A DNA stretch of 64,000 nucleotides from Rickettsia akari str. Hartford (GTDB lineage Bacteria; Pseudomonadota; Alphaproteobacteria; Rickettsiales; Rickettsiaceae), in NCBI RefSeq assembly GCF_000018205.1, contig NC_009881.1:682001-746000 (forward strand). Reading direction: 5' to 3'. Below are positions 9,902 through 18,531 of the stretch, in pieces. Position 1 is the first letter of the stretch. The number at the start of each line of letters is the position of its first letter. Below the pieces are notes generated by a model. It did not search any database. It was not told the DNA's origin and saw only the letters and a list, made by a program, of their open reading frames with translations. The position numbers and the translations under genes were made by a program.

Positions 9902-10078
9902 GGAGGAAAACTTATGAATAGCTTAGCTCATAGCTGGACACGCGAAAGTATTGAAGAATGTAGAAACATAAAGAGAAAATTATTATAGCTAAAAAGATGC
10001 TATCTATAAAAAGAGCCTATAAATAAGATTATAAATTTTACAGGTTTAAAAAAAGAAGAAATTGAGAAATTAAAATAA
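9902..10078 (+). pseudogene. Rpn/PD-(D/E)XK transposase-nuclease C-terminal remnant
   Basis: A strong ribosome site AGGAGG (9902) precedes ATG 9914, but the frame stops after about 25 codons. In two neighbouring frames the end reads AKKMLSIK and then INKIINFTGLKKEEIEKLK, ending at 10078. This is the usual tail of Rpn-type recombination-promoting nucleases and related putative transposases. Only the tail is left, and it is frameshifted. Confidence 0.55.
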
Positions 10079-10153
10079 CATAATTACATTACATGCTGCA
10101 AATAAACAGAATAATCACATTTTTGTATAGCTACAGGCGCATATATAAACTTC

Positions 10154-11473
10154 ATGTTAAATAACTCTCGTTTATGTATTATTTGGTTGTTTGGACTTAT
10201 TAGCGGTTTTAATCTAATGATTACCGGTAATACTTTAAATTATTGGCTTGCTAAAGAAGATATAACACTGCAAACAATCGGTATATTATCATTCATAACG
10301 CTTCCCTACTCTATTAATTTTTTGTTAGCACCGATTTTTGATACAGTGCAAATTAAATATTTAAACAAAATATTTGGTCATAGATTATCTTGGATTTGCT
10401 TCACTAGTACTGCGTTAATATTTCTTATATATAGTTTCAGCTTTCTAGATCCTCGTACTAATCTAGTATTATTTACCTTTACGGCTTTAATTATTTCTTT
10501 TTTTAGTGCTGCCCAAGATACGATATTAAGTGCTTTAAGAACAGAAATAGTACCTAAAGAATCGCTTGGGTTTACTTCAGGAATATATATATTCGGTTAT
10601 CGGGTCGGTATGCTTTTAGCTGGTTCCGGAGCTATTTATTTATCTATTTATTTTACATTTAATGAGATATATAAAATCTTTGCCGGCTTAGTATGTATTT
10701 ATTTAATTTTATTGATTGTAGCTACTAGATATACTAATTCTTTTTGTCTCGTTGAAGAAAAAATATGTTATCCCTGCGGAAGCGGGAATCCAGAAAACAA
10801 GCAAAATAAGAATGAATTTTTGATAAAACGTTATTATTCTAATTTCTTAAAGATCTTTCTGGATTCCCGCTTCCACGGGAATGACATAGAAAGCGGCAAT
10901 GACATCAGCATCTCATACTTCATTATTCTTATATTAATTTTCCTAGTATTATATAGATTACCGGATAACTTAATCAATGTTATGATTAATCCATTTTTGC
11001 TTCATCTTGAGTATGATGCTTTTGAAATAGCAAGTGTTGGAAAGTTTTGGGGGGTTGTCGGAGCTATAATCGGCGGATTACTCGGCGGCTTTATTATGAA
11101 ACATAAAAATATATTAAACAGTATATTGTTATTTGGGATTATTCATGCTTTAGGACATATTTTATTTATTTTTCTTGAAATAAAGGGGAAAAATTCTTTA
11201 TTATTATTTATCACGATAGGAATAGAAAGTATTACCGGTGGTATGACGATGACTGCTTATATAGCTTTTATTTCTTCGCTATGCCAAGGTAAATTTCGAG
11301 CTACTCAATATTCTTGTCTTTCATCGATGATGGGAATTTCACGCTCAATTTTTCCTATAATTTCAGGCTATATGGTGGTAAATTTCGGTTGGCAAAATTT
11401 CTTTTTATTTACTACAATTATTACTATCCCGTCTTTATTAATATTATTAAAGATAAAAACTAAATTACAATAA
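10154..11473 (+). CDS. AmpG-like MFS transporter with an in-frame RPE insertion
   Basis: The 439-residue protein has about 12 membrane segments and MFS features (NTLNYWLAKEDITLQTIG, FLLAPIFD, SAAQDTILSALRTE). These match AmpG permeases, which import muropeptide fragments in free-living bacteria; Rickettsia keeps several paralogues of uncertain substrate. Residues about 205-245, between segments 6 and 7, are encoded by an RPE (10766-10887). That places a polar stretch (YPCGSGNPENKQNKNEF) in the cytoplasmic loop without breaking the frame. The stop TAA overlaps the start of the broken lysE gene. Confidence 0.85.
   Translation: MLNNSRLCIIWLFGLISGFNLMITGNTLNYWLAKEDITLQTIGILSFITLPYSINFLLAPIFDTVQIKYLNKIFGHRLSWICFTSTALIFLIYSFSFLDPRTNLVLFTFTALIISFFSAAQDTILSALRTEIVPKESLGFTSGIYIFGYRVGMLLAGSGAIYLSIYFTFNEIYKIFAGLVCIYLILLIVATRYTNSFCLVEEKICYPCGSGNPENKQNKNEFLIKRYYSNFLKIFLDSRFHGNDIESGNDISISYFIILILIFLVLYRLPDNLINVMINPFLLHLEYDAFEIASVGKFWGVVGAIIGGLLGGFIMKHKNILNSILLFGIIHALGHILFIFLEIKGKNSLLLFITIGIESITGGMTMTAYIAFISSLCQGKFRATQYSCLSSMMGISRSIFPIISGYMVVNFGWQNFFLFTTIITIPSLLILLKIKTKLQ
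10766..10887. repeat. RPE inserted in frame in the AmpG-like gene
   Basis: The ends are an inverted repeat, CCTGCGGAAGCGGGAATCC against GGATTCCCGCTTCCACGGG, followed by the typical AATGACAT. The AT-rich centre is translated through in the host gene. Confidence 0.85.
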
Positions 11474-12092
11474 TGAATGATATATTAAGTGCTTTTTTAC
11501 ATGGTATTGTTTTAGCTCTTGGTTTAATAATGCCGCTTGGAGTACAGAATATTTTTATATTTAATCAAGGAGCAACACAGCCAAAGTTTAGTCAGGCTTT
11601 ACCTCTAGCATAATTGCAGCATCAATATGTGATACTATTCTTATATGTATTGCAGTTCTTGGGATATCTTGGTTAAAATTATCTATATTTATTGTTGGAT
11701 TTATTTGCTTAATTTATATGGGATATGATACTTGGCATCAGCCGCCTATTGACCTTACAATGAATTCCGGGGCTTTGTCAGCTAAAAAACAAATTTTATG
11801 CGCTATATCGGTGTCACTATTAAATCCGCATGCAATTATGAATACGATTATCGTAATAGGGACTAGTGCTTTAAAGTATAACGGTATTGCACAAATTATG
11901 TTTACCTTAACTTGTATATTTATATCTTGGATATGGTTTTTTTCTTTAGCAGTTGCAGGTTATAATATCAGGAAGCTCAAAAAAAGTAGTACGATTTTAA
12001 CTATAATTAATAAGATCGCTGCTATTATTATTTGGGCAGTTGCTTTTTATATTGGAGTACAAATATTGTATGAAATCGGTTTTATTAACTAG
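11473..12092 (+). pseudogene. LysE-family exporter, frameshifted
   Basis: The start (NDILSAFLHGIVLALGLIMPLGVQNIFIFNQGA) is the LysE/RhtB N terminus with its PLGVQNxFIF motif. The frame ends at a TAA near 11610. The rest continues in a second frame (AASICDTILICIAVLGISW, then VSLLNPHAIMNTIIVIG) and ends at 12092. LysE proteins export amino acids through the inner membrane. A single small indel separates the halves, so decay looks recent. The total of about 205 codons matches the family. The 3' end overlaps hemD. Confidence 0.8.
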
Positions 12093-12744
12093 AAATATTG
12101 AAGAAAATAATAAAACTATAAAAAAAATAAGTAAATATAATTTAGATTTACGTTATATTCATTGTCCTTTAATTAAATATGCAACTCTAGATTTTAATAT
12201 TTATAGTTTAGATAATTACTCAAATATAATAATTACTAGTAAATACTCAGCAAATATCTTAGTCGGTTATAACTTAAAACAAGATATTTGGGTAGTAGGT
12301 AGTAAGTCAAAACGATTATTAGGCAAGAAAGTAATTTATACTGCTAAAAACGTGGCAGATTTGATTAAGCATTTTCCTCCTGATTTATATGAGCAGACTA
12401 TATATTTATCTTCAAATGAAATTACTAAAGATTTACCTAATAAAATAGCTAGACATATCATTTATAATGTAGAATATTTGAATGAGCTGCCCATATCTAT
12501 TATAAAAGAGTTAGAAAAAAATATTGATTTTATATTACTTTATTCTCAGAATAGCGCTAAGACTTTTATAAGATTACTACTGCAAAATAATTTACTAACA
12601 TACTTACAAGATAGCCTAGTTGTAGCCATAAGTTTGAAAGTCGCAAATATAGTTAGACCTTTTATAAAAAATGTGGTTTATTGTGATGACCGTAACCCTA
12701 ATGATATAATCAAGTTATTATTTGAAAATGCAAAAATTCGATAG
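12070..12744 (+). CDS. hemD: Uroporphyrinogen-III synthase
   Basis: HemD closes and inverts ring D of hydroxymethylbilane to form uroporphyrinogen III. The 224-residue protein has the weakly conserved family pattern: MKSVLLTRN at the start, NIIITSKYSANIL, WVVGSKSKRLLGKK, and ILLYSQNSAKTFIRLL late in the protein. The ATG at 12070 is preferred over the upstream TTG because it gives the canonical first strand. It overlaps the lysE remnant by 23 bases and the next gene by 17. Position next to hemY supports the call. Family conservation is low, so this is a domain-level assignment. Confidence 0.85.
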   Translation: MKSVLLTRNIEENNKTIKKISKYNLDLRYIHCPLIKYATLDFNIYSLDNYSNIIITSKYSANILVGYNLKQDIWVVGSKSKRLLGKKVIYTAKNVADLIKHFPPDLYEQTIYLSSNEITKDLPNKIARHIIYNVEYLNELPISIIKELEKNIDFILLYSQNSAKTFIRLLLQNNLLTYLQDSLVVAISLKVANIVRPFIKNVVYCDDRNPNDIIKLLFENAKIR

Positions 12745-13420
12745 TTTATTTAAAAGCCAAAACATCTTTTTTATAGCAATAATAATATTTGTCTTATCTT
12801 CTTTTACTTTTTACCATAATAGAGCCGATATTTTAAAATTGTTTAAAAGTGAAAATAAAGATTTAAGCCAAATCCCTGATCAAGCAGTAAAAAATAAAGA
12901 AAATACTACCTCGGAAGACAAGGAAGCAGCCAATCTATTATCTACTAAGTCGCTTTTAAATTACGTAAGTTCTTTAAAGTTTCCTGAAGCACCGGAACCT
13001 GGTTCCTCGGTCAAGCTACGTGATCATAATGTAGAAGCTCCTATTAAATCATATTCAGTGGATTATATTAATTACTTATTAAATGTAAATCTGTTAGTAT
13101 ATAATTTCATGCAGGATAAAGACTATAGTAAGGAGTTAAGCATAGTAAAATCACGCCTACTGCCTCAAGATATAAGAAATATTTTTAATAACCTAGAAGC
13201 ATATAATAATAAGTATGTTTTTTCTAAATCAAGTAGTACGGAAGTAATTTTTCCTACCACCCATAAATGGCTGGAGAAATTTATCAAAATTGAGAAAAAA
13301 ACTTCTGCTATGATGATAAAAGAACAATATAAAACTCTAATTTTAGAGAAATTAAACTATCTAATCGATTTTCTTTATTCAGAAAAATTTATGCAGGAGT
13401 TTGTAAATAAAGATGTTTAG
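12728..13420 (+). CDS. Single-pass membrane protein between hemD and hemY
   Basis: This protein of about 230 residues has one hydrophobic segment near residues 10-30 (NIFFIAIIIFVLSSFTF) and then a polar, probably periplasmic region. A low-complexity linker (residues 35-75) leads to a helical C-terminal domain. The position between hemD and hemY is where alphaproteobacteria encode a mitofilin/HemX-like protein, and the architecture agrees, but I see no diagnostic motif. The ATG at 12728 is chosen over TTG 12722. It overlaps hemY by 8 bases, so the three genes form one translational unit. Confidence 0.7.
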   Translation: MQKFDSLFKSQNIFFIAIIIFVLSSFTFYHNRADILKLFKSENKDLSQIPDQAVKNKENTTSEDKEAANLLSTKSLLNYVSSLKFPEAPEPGSSVKLRDHNVEAPIKSYSVDYINYLLNVNLLVYNFMQDKDYSKELSIVKSRLLPQDIRNIFNNLEAYNNKYVFSKSSSTEVIFPTTHKWLEKFIKIEKKTSAMMIKEQYKTLILEKLNYLIDFLYSEKFMQEFVNKDV

Positions 13421-14417
13421 GTTATTATTAATATGTGCTACTTTTTTACTACTTTATTTCGGGTGTACTTTAATAGAGAGCTTTGATTCCAAAGTTTTTA
13501 TTAGTTTATATGATTATAATATTGAGACTACATTGTTCTTTAGTCTGATTTTGTGGCTTTTATTACTAATTTCTTGTTTTATTGTAATTAAGTTTTTAAT
13601 ATTAATTATCGATTTACCGTCTACAATACATAATATTTTTAATAAACGAAAAATTAATCATGAGAGATATGCTTTAATTTTAGCTTTTGCCGAATATATT
13701 ATGAATAATAAAGCTAAATCTGCTTCAATTGCTCGCAATAGTTTAGCTTATGAAGCTTTAAAGGATTCTCAAGCATCCCATAATTTAATCTTAGCCGTAA
13801 CTGAAGAGGATATAGATAGAAAAATTTCCTATTTTCAAAAACTTATTACATCTAAAGAATTTGTTTTTTACGGTAGCAAAAACCTAGCAAAACTTTATTA
13901 TGATAAATCTTTGTATGAGAAAGCAGAAAATTACGCAACAAAGGCTTATAATTTGAATGAACTTGATAGTGACAATTTAATTACTTTAATGCGTTGTTAT
14001 GCTAGATTTTCTCTATGGACGAAATTTATTTTTATAACAAACAAGCTCGCAAAATTTCATAAACATGATTCTATGCCGGAAATTGCTGAGTATTATTTAT
14101 TAGCAGCAAAGCAAGAAATAGAAAGTAATAATACAGCTAACGCTATAGATTATTTGGACACAGCTATAGATTTAAATTTTTATAACGATGAATTACTAGA
14201 ATTTTACTTTAATTTAAATGATAAGCTTAATGTTAATAAAAAGACCAAAATATTAAAAGATGCTTTTCGTATTATCCCATCTTTAAAATTAGTGAAGCTA
14301 TTTAAAAACTTTACTTCTCTATCAGATAGGCAAATTTACGAAGAATTAACTATGGAGTTAGATGCTAAAAAAGATGAAATATTAATTTTGGCAATAGGAG
14401 CTTATTTAGAATTATAG
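13413..14417 (+). CDS. hemY: HemY-like membrane protein with TPR region
   Basis: The 334-residue protein begins with two membrane segments (residues about 1-20 and 40-65) as in the HemY N-terminal domain. A soluble region of helix pairs follows that looks like tetratricopeptide repeats (NLAKLYYDKSLYEKAENYATKAYNLNELD, then AEYYLLAAKQEIESNNTANAIDYLDTAID). This HemY is the enterobacterial-type haem operon protein, not protoporphyrinogen oxidase, and its biochemical role is unsettled. It closes the hemD operon. RPEs fill the DNA after its stop. Confidence 0.85.
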   Translation: MFRLLLICATFLLLYFGCTLIESFDSKVFISLYDYNIETTLFFSLILWLLLLISCFIVIKFLILIIDLPSTIHNIFNKRKINHERYALILAFAEYIMNNKAKSASIARNSLAYEALKDSQASHNLILAVTEEDIDRKISYFQKLITSKEFVFYGSKNLAKLYYDKSLYEKAENYATKAYNLNELDSDNLITLMRCYARFSLWTKFIFITNKLAKFHKHDSMPEIAEYYLLAAKQEIESNNTANAIDYLDTAIDLNFYNDELLEFYFNLNDKLNVNKKTKILKDAFRIIPSLKLVKLFKNFTSLSDRQIYEELTMELDAKKDEILILAIGAYLEL

Positions 14418-14431
14418 GTGTTGTTGTATCA

Positions 14432-14545
14432 TGTCATTCCTGCAAAAAGCATGAATCCAGAAAAAAAATAGTCTTGATATTAAAACAAACCTAAAAATAA
14501 GTTTTTATAGGTTTTACTGGCTTCCCGCTTTCCTTGGAATGACAT
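14432..14545. repeat. RPE after hemY
   Basis: The element runs from GTCATTCCTGCAAAAAGC to GCTTTCCTTGGAATGAC, with the typical AATCCAGAAAAA next to the left end. It is intergenic. Confidence 0.7.
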
Positions 14546-14550
14546 AAAAT

Positions 14551-14595
14551 GAGCCATGCAACATAGCGCTTCGCTGCGTCATTGTTGCATGGCTC
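14551..14595. repeat. Strong hairpin of a recurring repeat family
   Basis: GAGCCATGCAACA (14551-14563) pairs exactly with TGTTGCATGGCTC (14583-14595), and the inner bases can pair further (AGCGC/GCG). Shorter copies of TTGTTGCATGG or TGCATGGCTCG occur near 39711, 45724, 50412, 57510 (complement) and 61275. Confidence 0.7.
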
Positions 14596-14696
14596 GAAAA
14601 GCCTGCTGGGTGTCCACCGTGTTGCCAAGCCACGGGATGACACAGGTGAAATTGATCCACACGGTGCAACTCCTACTTGTAATAACGGAGAAGAAC

Positions 14697-15416
14697 CTAA
14701 TATAAAAATAGTTTCTTTTTGCTCTTACTAATTGCTTCATGTACATTGTTATTATGGTGATGATAATTAGATTGGATCGTTATTAAGTAATCATTTATTG
14801 CTTTAGAAAATTCCTCAGTTTTATAACGAAAGAAATGGTCCGCCCCATTGATAATTTTATAATCAACTTTAATATGGGATTGTTGCTTAGATAATCTATT
14901 TGCTAGGTCTTTTACATCATCTGCCGATACTATACTATCATTATCTCCCTGTAATATAAACCCTGGAATAGGACAAGGTGAAAGGAATGAGAAATCATAT
15001 TTATGAATTGTATTAACCGGCGGCGAAATAGCAATAAAATGATTTATTTCCGGACGTCTCATTACAAGCTGCATAGCTATCCACGCTCCAAAAGAAAAGC
15101 CTAATATCAGGTTGGACTGAGCATTTGGGTTATTCTGCTGTAACCAGTCGAGAGCTGCCCCAGCATCAACAACTTCACCGACTCCATTATCAAATTTACC
15201 TTGCGATCCCCCCACTCCTCTAAAATTAATACGTAAGACGGTATAACCGTTATCTGCTAAAATTTTATAGGCATTATAAACTACTTTATTATTCATATTA
15301 CCCTCATATAAAGGATGAGGATGAAGAATTAATGCAATAGGGGCATGAGATGCGGTAGCTTTTGCATATCTTCCTTCAATTCGTCCTTCTGGACCGTTAA
15401 AATAAATTTGCGGCAT
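14697..15416 (-). CDS. Alpha/beta hydrolase family protein
   Basis: The 239-residue protein has the compact alpha/beta hydrolase layout. An N-terminal strand pair leads to the oxyanion-region HPHPLYEGNMNN and FRGVGGSQG. The nucleophile elbow GFSFGAWIA holds the catalytic Ser near residue 108. The acid is probably in LQGDNDSIV, and the His in NGADHFF near 198. This subgroup is widespread in alphaproteobacteria and its substrate is unknown. The last 25 residues (YHHHNNNVHEAISKSKKKL) extend beyond the fold. It is monocistronic and divergent from the toxin-antitoxin pair. Confidence 0.85.
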   Translation of the reverse strand: MPQIYFNGPEGRIEGRYAKATASHAPIALILHPHPLYEGNMNNKVVYNAYKILADNGYTVLRINFRGVGGSQGKFDNGVGEVVDAGAALDWLQQNNPNAQSNLILGFSFGAWIAMQLVMRRPEINHFIAISPPVNTIHKYDFSFLSPCPIPGFILQGDNDSIVSADDVKDLANRLSKQQSHIKVDYKIINGADHFFRYKTEEFSKAINDYLITIQSNYHHHNNNVHEAISKSKKKLFLY

Positions 15417-15522
15417 AATTATTCATAATATTTAATTTGTGCGATATGATATTTTACCACTTTTTCTTATTAGTGCAACTATTCTTATATTTTAAAACAC
15501 TATCACTAAATAATCGATTGTA

Positions 15523-15551
15523 TTGACGCATGCCGCCATATATACTAAAAT
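15523..15551 (+). promoter_or_regulatory. Promoter and possible operator of the RelB/YafQ-like pair
   Basis: The -35 box TTGACG (15523-15528) is followed by a 17-base spacer and the -10 box TAAAAT (15546-15551). The spacer and -10 lie inside an imperfect inverted repeat with CCGC and GCGG ends, a likely site for autoregulation by the ribbon-helix-helix antitoxin. GGAG (15573-15576) is the ribosome site, 7 bases before ATG 15584. Confidence 0.55.
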
Positions 15552-15583
15552 AGCGGATAATAATCACTGAATGGAGTTATATT

Positions 15584-15850
15584 ATGAATACAGTAGATAT
15601 TAGATTACGTGTTTCAGCAAATATAAAGACAGAAGCAGAAGAAATATTTAAGCAAATTGGGATGACTATGTCGGAAGCCATTAGGATATTCCTCAATCAA
15701 TGTATCAATAGCGGCGGTTTGCCTTTCAAACCACATATTAAGATTCCTAATAAAGAAACATTAGAATCATTTAAGCAAGCAGAAAACGGTAAATTTGAAA
15801 ACTATAATTTAAAACAATTTGAAAAATTTTTAGACGATATCACTAAATGA
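15584..15850 (+). CDS. RelB/DinJ family antitoxin
   Basis: This 88-residue protein starts NTVDIRLRVSANIKTEAEEIFKQIGMTMSEAIRIFLNQ, the standard RelB/DinJ N terminus: one DNA-binding beta strand and two helices of the ribbon-helix-helix fold. The IKIPNKETLESFKQAE tail is the toxin-binding region. It would bind and block a YafQ-type mRNA interferase and repress its own promoter. The frame is intact, while the toxin gene, overlapping by 4 bases (ATGA), is frameshifted. This leaves an orphan antitoxin that may still act as a repressor or neutralise related toxins. Confidence 0.88.
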   Translation: MNTVDIRLRVSANIKTEAEEIFKQIGMTMSEAIRIFLNQCINSGGLPFKPHIKIPNKETLESFKQAENGKFENYNLKQFEKFLDDITK

Positions 15851-16117
15851 GACAGCTGCACTCCACTGTAATTTTTAATTGCGATTTAAAACGATTGCTT
15901 AAAAGAGGCAAAAATATAAAAACAATACAAGCAATAGTGAATATGCTTGTAAACAATATTGCTTTACCACAAAAATATAGACCTCATAAACTCATAGGCT
16001 ATCATTACCCAAAATGGGCATGTCATATTGAACCTAATTGATTGGCTATTAATATATGAAATAAAAAAAGATACAATTATTTTATATCGAACAGGAACAT
16101 ATGCAGATTTATTATAA
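15847..16117 (+). pseudogene. YafQ-like mRNA interferase toxin, frameshifted
   Basis: The frame from 15847 reads FNCDLKRLLKRGKNIK, LPQKYRPHKLIG and CHIEPN, then stops at 16039. A one-base shift restores the rest: DWLLIYEIKKDTIILYRTGTYADLL, ending at 16117. These are YafQ blocks in order and the restored length is near 90 residues. In YafQ the catalytic His lies in the RTGTHSDLF-type end; here that position is Tyr. The toxin is therefore probably dead for two reasons. Confidence 0.82.
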
Positions 16118-16134
16118 AGTTCATAGCAAATTAC

Positions 16135-16166
16135 AAATAGCAAATTACTTTTGTAATTTGCTATTT
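16135..16166. terminator. Bidirectional terminator-like hairpin
   Basis: AAATAGCAAATTAC (16135-16148) pairs with GTAATTTGCTATTT (16153-16166) around a TTTT loop. It sits between the convergent toxin pseudogene and the host-attachment gene and could end transcription from both sides. Confidence 0.6.
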
Positions 16167-16174
16167 ATTATGAC

Positions 16175-16615
16175 CTAAGAAAATACTGCTCGCTCGACTG
16201 CATCTGCACTATGTTGTACTAAATCCTTAGCGATTTCTTTAGTAACCATTTTTTTTAGACCGTTTTTCAGTTCTTGTCTAACACATCCAAGCATCTGCGA
16301 TTCTGCTACAATAATCAATTCCTTATATTTAGCGTGATCAGCAGCCATTACTTTCTCTAGATGTTTAACAACGCTCCTTGCTGCCTCTTTATGTTCTATA
16401 TCTTTTAGCGAAGTATGCGGCTCAAATAACGAAGCCGGTGTAGATTTATTTTGGTAAAGGCTTTGTCTTCTTTCTCTATGGTGGTGATGCTCATCTAAAT
16501 CCAAAGATAATTTTAAAGGTTTATTAGTAGTAACTTTAATACCAAACGCGTCGTAAAGCATCATTTGCTTACTATCGATAACTGCAATTAATTTTAACGG
16601 TGCTGTACTTACCAT
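16175..16615 (-). CDS. Host-attachment family protein (eRF1-like fold group)
   Basis: The 146-residue protein resembles the alphaproteobacterial family named as required for attachment to host cells, with LIAVIDSKQMMLYDAFG at the start, a His-rich insert (DEHHHHRERRQ), HLEKVMAADHAKYKELIIVAESQMLGCVRQEL, and a VTKEIAKDLVQHSADAVE end. The family name comes from Agrobacterium work, and the molecular role is unclear; the fold is related to release-factor domains. A clear GGAGG lies 5 bases before ATG 16615, so the earlier in-frame start is rejected. No signal peptide is visible, so it is probably cytoplasmic. Confidence 0.75.
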   Translation of the reverse strand: MVSTAPLKLIAVIDSKQMMLYDAFGIKVTTNKPLKLSLDLDEHHHHRERRQSLYQNKSTPASLFEPHTSLKDIEHKEAARSVVKHLEKVMAADHAKYKELIIVAESQMLGCVRQELKNGLKKMVTKEIAKDLVQHSADAVERAVFS

Positions 16616-16678
16616 AAATACCTCCATAATAATATATTGGTCATTTTATGATAATACTAATTATTATATAAACCAATA

Positions 16679-17404
16679 TTAATTTAATAATTTTTGCTTT
16701 TCGCTATTAATGATTTGCTCAACCTTATCATTTAGAATACGTACATCTGTTTGCTCTACCTCTGCTTTTTCTATTACACCTATAATCTTTACCTTTATAG
16801 TTCCAGGTTGCTTAAACCAAAAACCTCTAGGCCAAAATAAACCTGCATTATGAGCCATCATTACAATCGGCACTTTAGTAATTGAAGCAAGTTTTACGGC
16901 ACTCGGCTTAAATTTCACCGTTCTATCAGGTGGGACTTTGGTTGATTCCGGAAATATTATCAACCATAATCCTTCTTGTATTTTTTCCTGACCTTCTCTT
17001 AAAATCTGAGCGACCGAGCTATTAGTACCACGGTCAACCGCAATAGGTTTAACCATACGAAGTCCCCAACCAAGCAATGGTATATTAAATAATTCACGCT
17101 TTAATACCCAAGAATGTTTAGGAATAATCAGTTGCATAAACATTTGATCCCAAAAGGATTGGTGATTAGACACGACTATTGAGATTGTTTTCGGTAATTT
17201 CTCAAGTCCCTCTACTTCATATTTTAAACCGCAACAAATCTTTGCAAGCCACACAAAAGCATAAGAAAATATAATGGCAATTCTATATCTTATTTGATAG
17301 TTGACATTGAAAAATGTTACGGGTATGTAACATATAAGAAAAAAAATAAATGTAAATAACGATAATAATCCGTAAAATGATAAAATTCTTAAACGCCACA
17401 GCAT
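16679..17404 (-). CDS. plsC: 1-acyl-sn-glycerol-3-phosphate acyltransferase
   Basis: PlsC acylates lysophosphatidate to phosphatidate at the inner membrane. The 241-residue protein has an N-terminal hydrophobic stretch (residues 8-35). The catalytic NHxxxxD box follows as SNHQSFWDQ near residue 80, then PIAVDRGTN and FPESTKVPPDRTVKFKPS, the variant of the FPEGTRS glycerol-phosphate-binding motif. P-I-V-M-M-AHNAG follows as usual. It is divergent from trpS with about 75 bases between the starts. Confidence 0.93.
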   Translation of the reverse strand: MLWRLRILSFYGLLSLFTFIFFLICYIPVTFFNVNYQIRYRIAIIFSYAFVWLAKICCGLKYEVEGLEKLPKTISIVVSNHQSFWDQMFMQLIIPKHSWVLKRELFNIPLLGWGLRMVKPIAVDRGTNSSVAQILREGQEKIQEGLWLIIFPESTKVPPDRTVKFKPSAVKLASITKVPIVMMAHNAGLFWPRGFWFKQPGTIKVKIIGVIEKAEVEQTDVRILNDKVEQIINSEKQKLLN

Positions 17405-17480
17405 AATTATTAAATAATTATTAATTAAAATAGTACTTATAACATAAATTTATAGCGAGTAAAATAAATAAGGTATTATA

Positions 17481-18473
17481 ATGAAAAAAACTGTTCTTTC
17501 CGGTGTGCAAGCGACCGGTTCTTTACATCTCGGTAACTATTTAGGTTCAATTAGACACTGGGTTAAAATGCAGGAAGAATATAATTGTTTTTTCTTCTTA
17601 GCAGATTTGCATTCTATCACGGTTGATATTAAGCCATCAGAACTTAATAATTCAATTATAGGGGTTCTTGCTGTTTATTTAGCAGCAGGGCTTAACCCTG
17701 ATAAAGTAACGATTTTTGCCCAAAGTATGGTGAAAGAGCATGCAGAGTTTGCTTGGCTACTAAACTGTGTTACACCTCTTGGATGGTTAAAGCGAATGAC
17801 GCAATTTAAAGATAAAGCAGGAAGCGATCAGGAAAAAGCTTACCTTGGGTTATTTTCTTATCCGGTACTTATGGCAGCGGATATATTGATATATAAAGCT
17901 GATATAGTGCCTGTAGGTGAGGATCAGAAGCAGCATTTAGAGCTCACAAGAGATATTGCAGGTGTGATAAATAGAAAATTTGATAAAGAAATTCTAAAAG
18001 TACCTGAACCATTAATTAGTGGTTCAGGTACAAGAATCATGAGCTTACGGGATGGATTAAATAAAATGAGTAAATCTGATATATCTGATTTCGCGCGTAT
18101 TAATTTGAAAGATGATAATGACCTTATTCATCAAAAAATAAAAAAAGCCAAAACTGATCATTTAAGCTTTGTGAGCTATGATAAAGAAACAAGACCGGAA
18201 ATTAGTAATTTATTAGATATTTATAGAAGTTTATCCGAAGAGAGTTTAGAAAAAATAATAAATAATTATCAGAACCAAGGTTTTACGAAATTTAAAGAAG
18301 ATTTAGCAGAAATTATTATTACAAATCTACAACCGATACGTGATAAATATTTAGAATTAATGAATGATAAAGAATATTTATTAAAAATACTACGCAGTGG
18401 CGCAGAAAAAGCAAGCATTAGAGCTTCTGAAACGGTTAACGCAGTGAAAGAACAATTTGGATTTGTGATTTAA
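17481..18473 (+). CDS. trpS: Tryptophanyl-tRNA synthetase
   Basis: This class I synthetase of 330 residues charges tRNA-Trp. The HIGH-type motif is TGSLHLGN (residues 12-19), the KMSKS loop is NKMSKSD near residue 195, and the Trp-pocket block VPVGEDQKQHLELTRDIA lies between them. The length and order match bacterial TrpRS. It begins with ATG 17481 and is followed by a tRNA-Ser gene on the same strand. Confidence 0.97.
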   Translation: MKKTVLSGVQATGSLHLGNYLGSIRHWVKMQEEYNCFFFLADLHSITVDIKPSELNNSIIGVLAVYLAAGLNPDKVTIFAQSMVKEHAEFAWLLNCVTPLGWLKRMTQFKDKAGSDQEKAYLGLFSYPVLMAADILIYKADIVPVGEDQKQHLELTRDIAGVINRKFDKEILKVPEPLISGSGTRIMSLRDGLNKMSKSDISDFARINLKDDNDLIHQKIKKAKTDHLSFVSYDKETRPEISNLLDIYRSLSEESLEKIINNYQNQGFTKFKEDLAEIIITNLQPIRDKYLELMNDKEYLLKILRSGAEKASIRASETVNAVKEQFGFVI

Positions 18474-18531
18474 ATTTATAATTTAAAGATTTCCCTTGAA
18501 ATATATAAGATTATTTGGTATGAATCTTCTC

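Noticed and set aside
15584-16117. Functional toxin-antitoxin module
   Set aside because: The toxin frame is broken and its catalytic His position is Tyr, so only the antitoxin is annotated as a gene.
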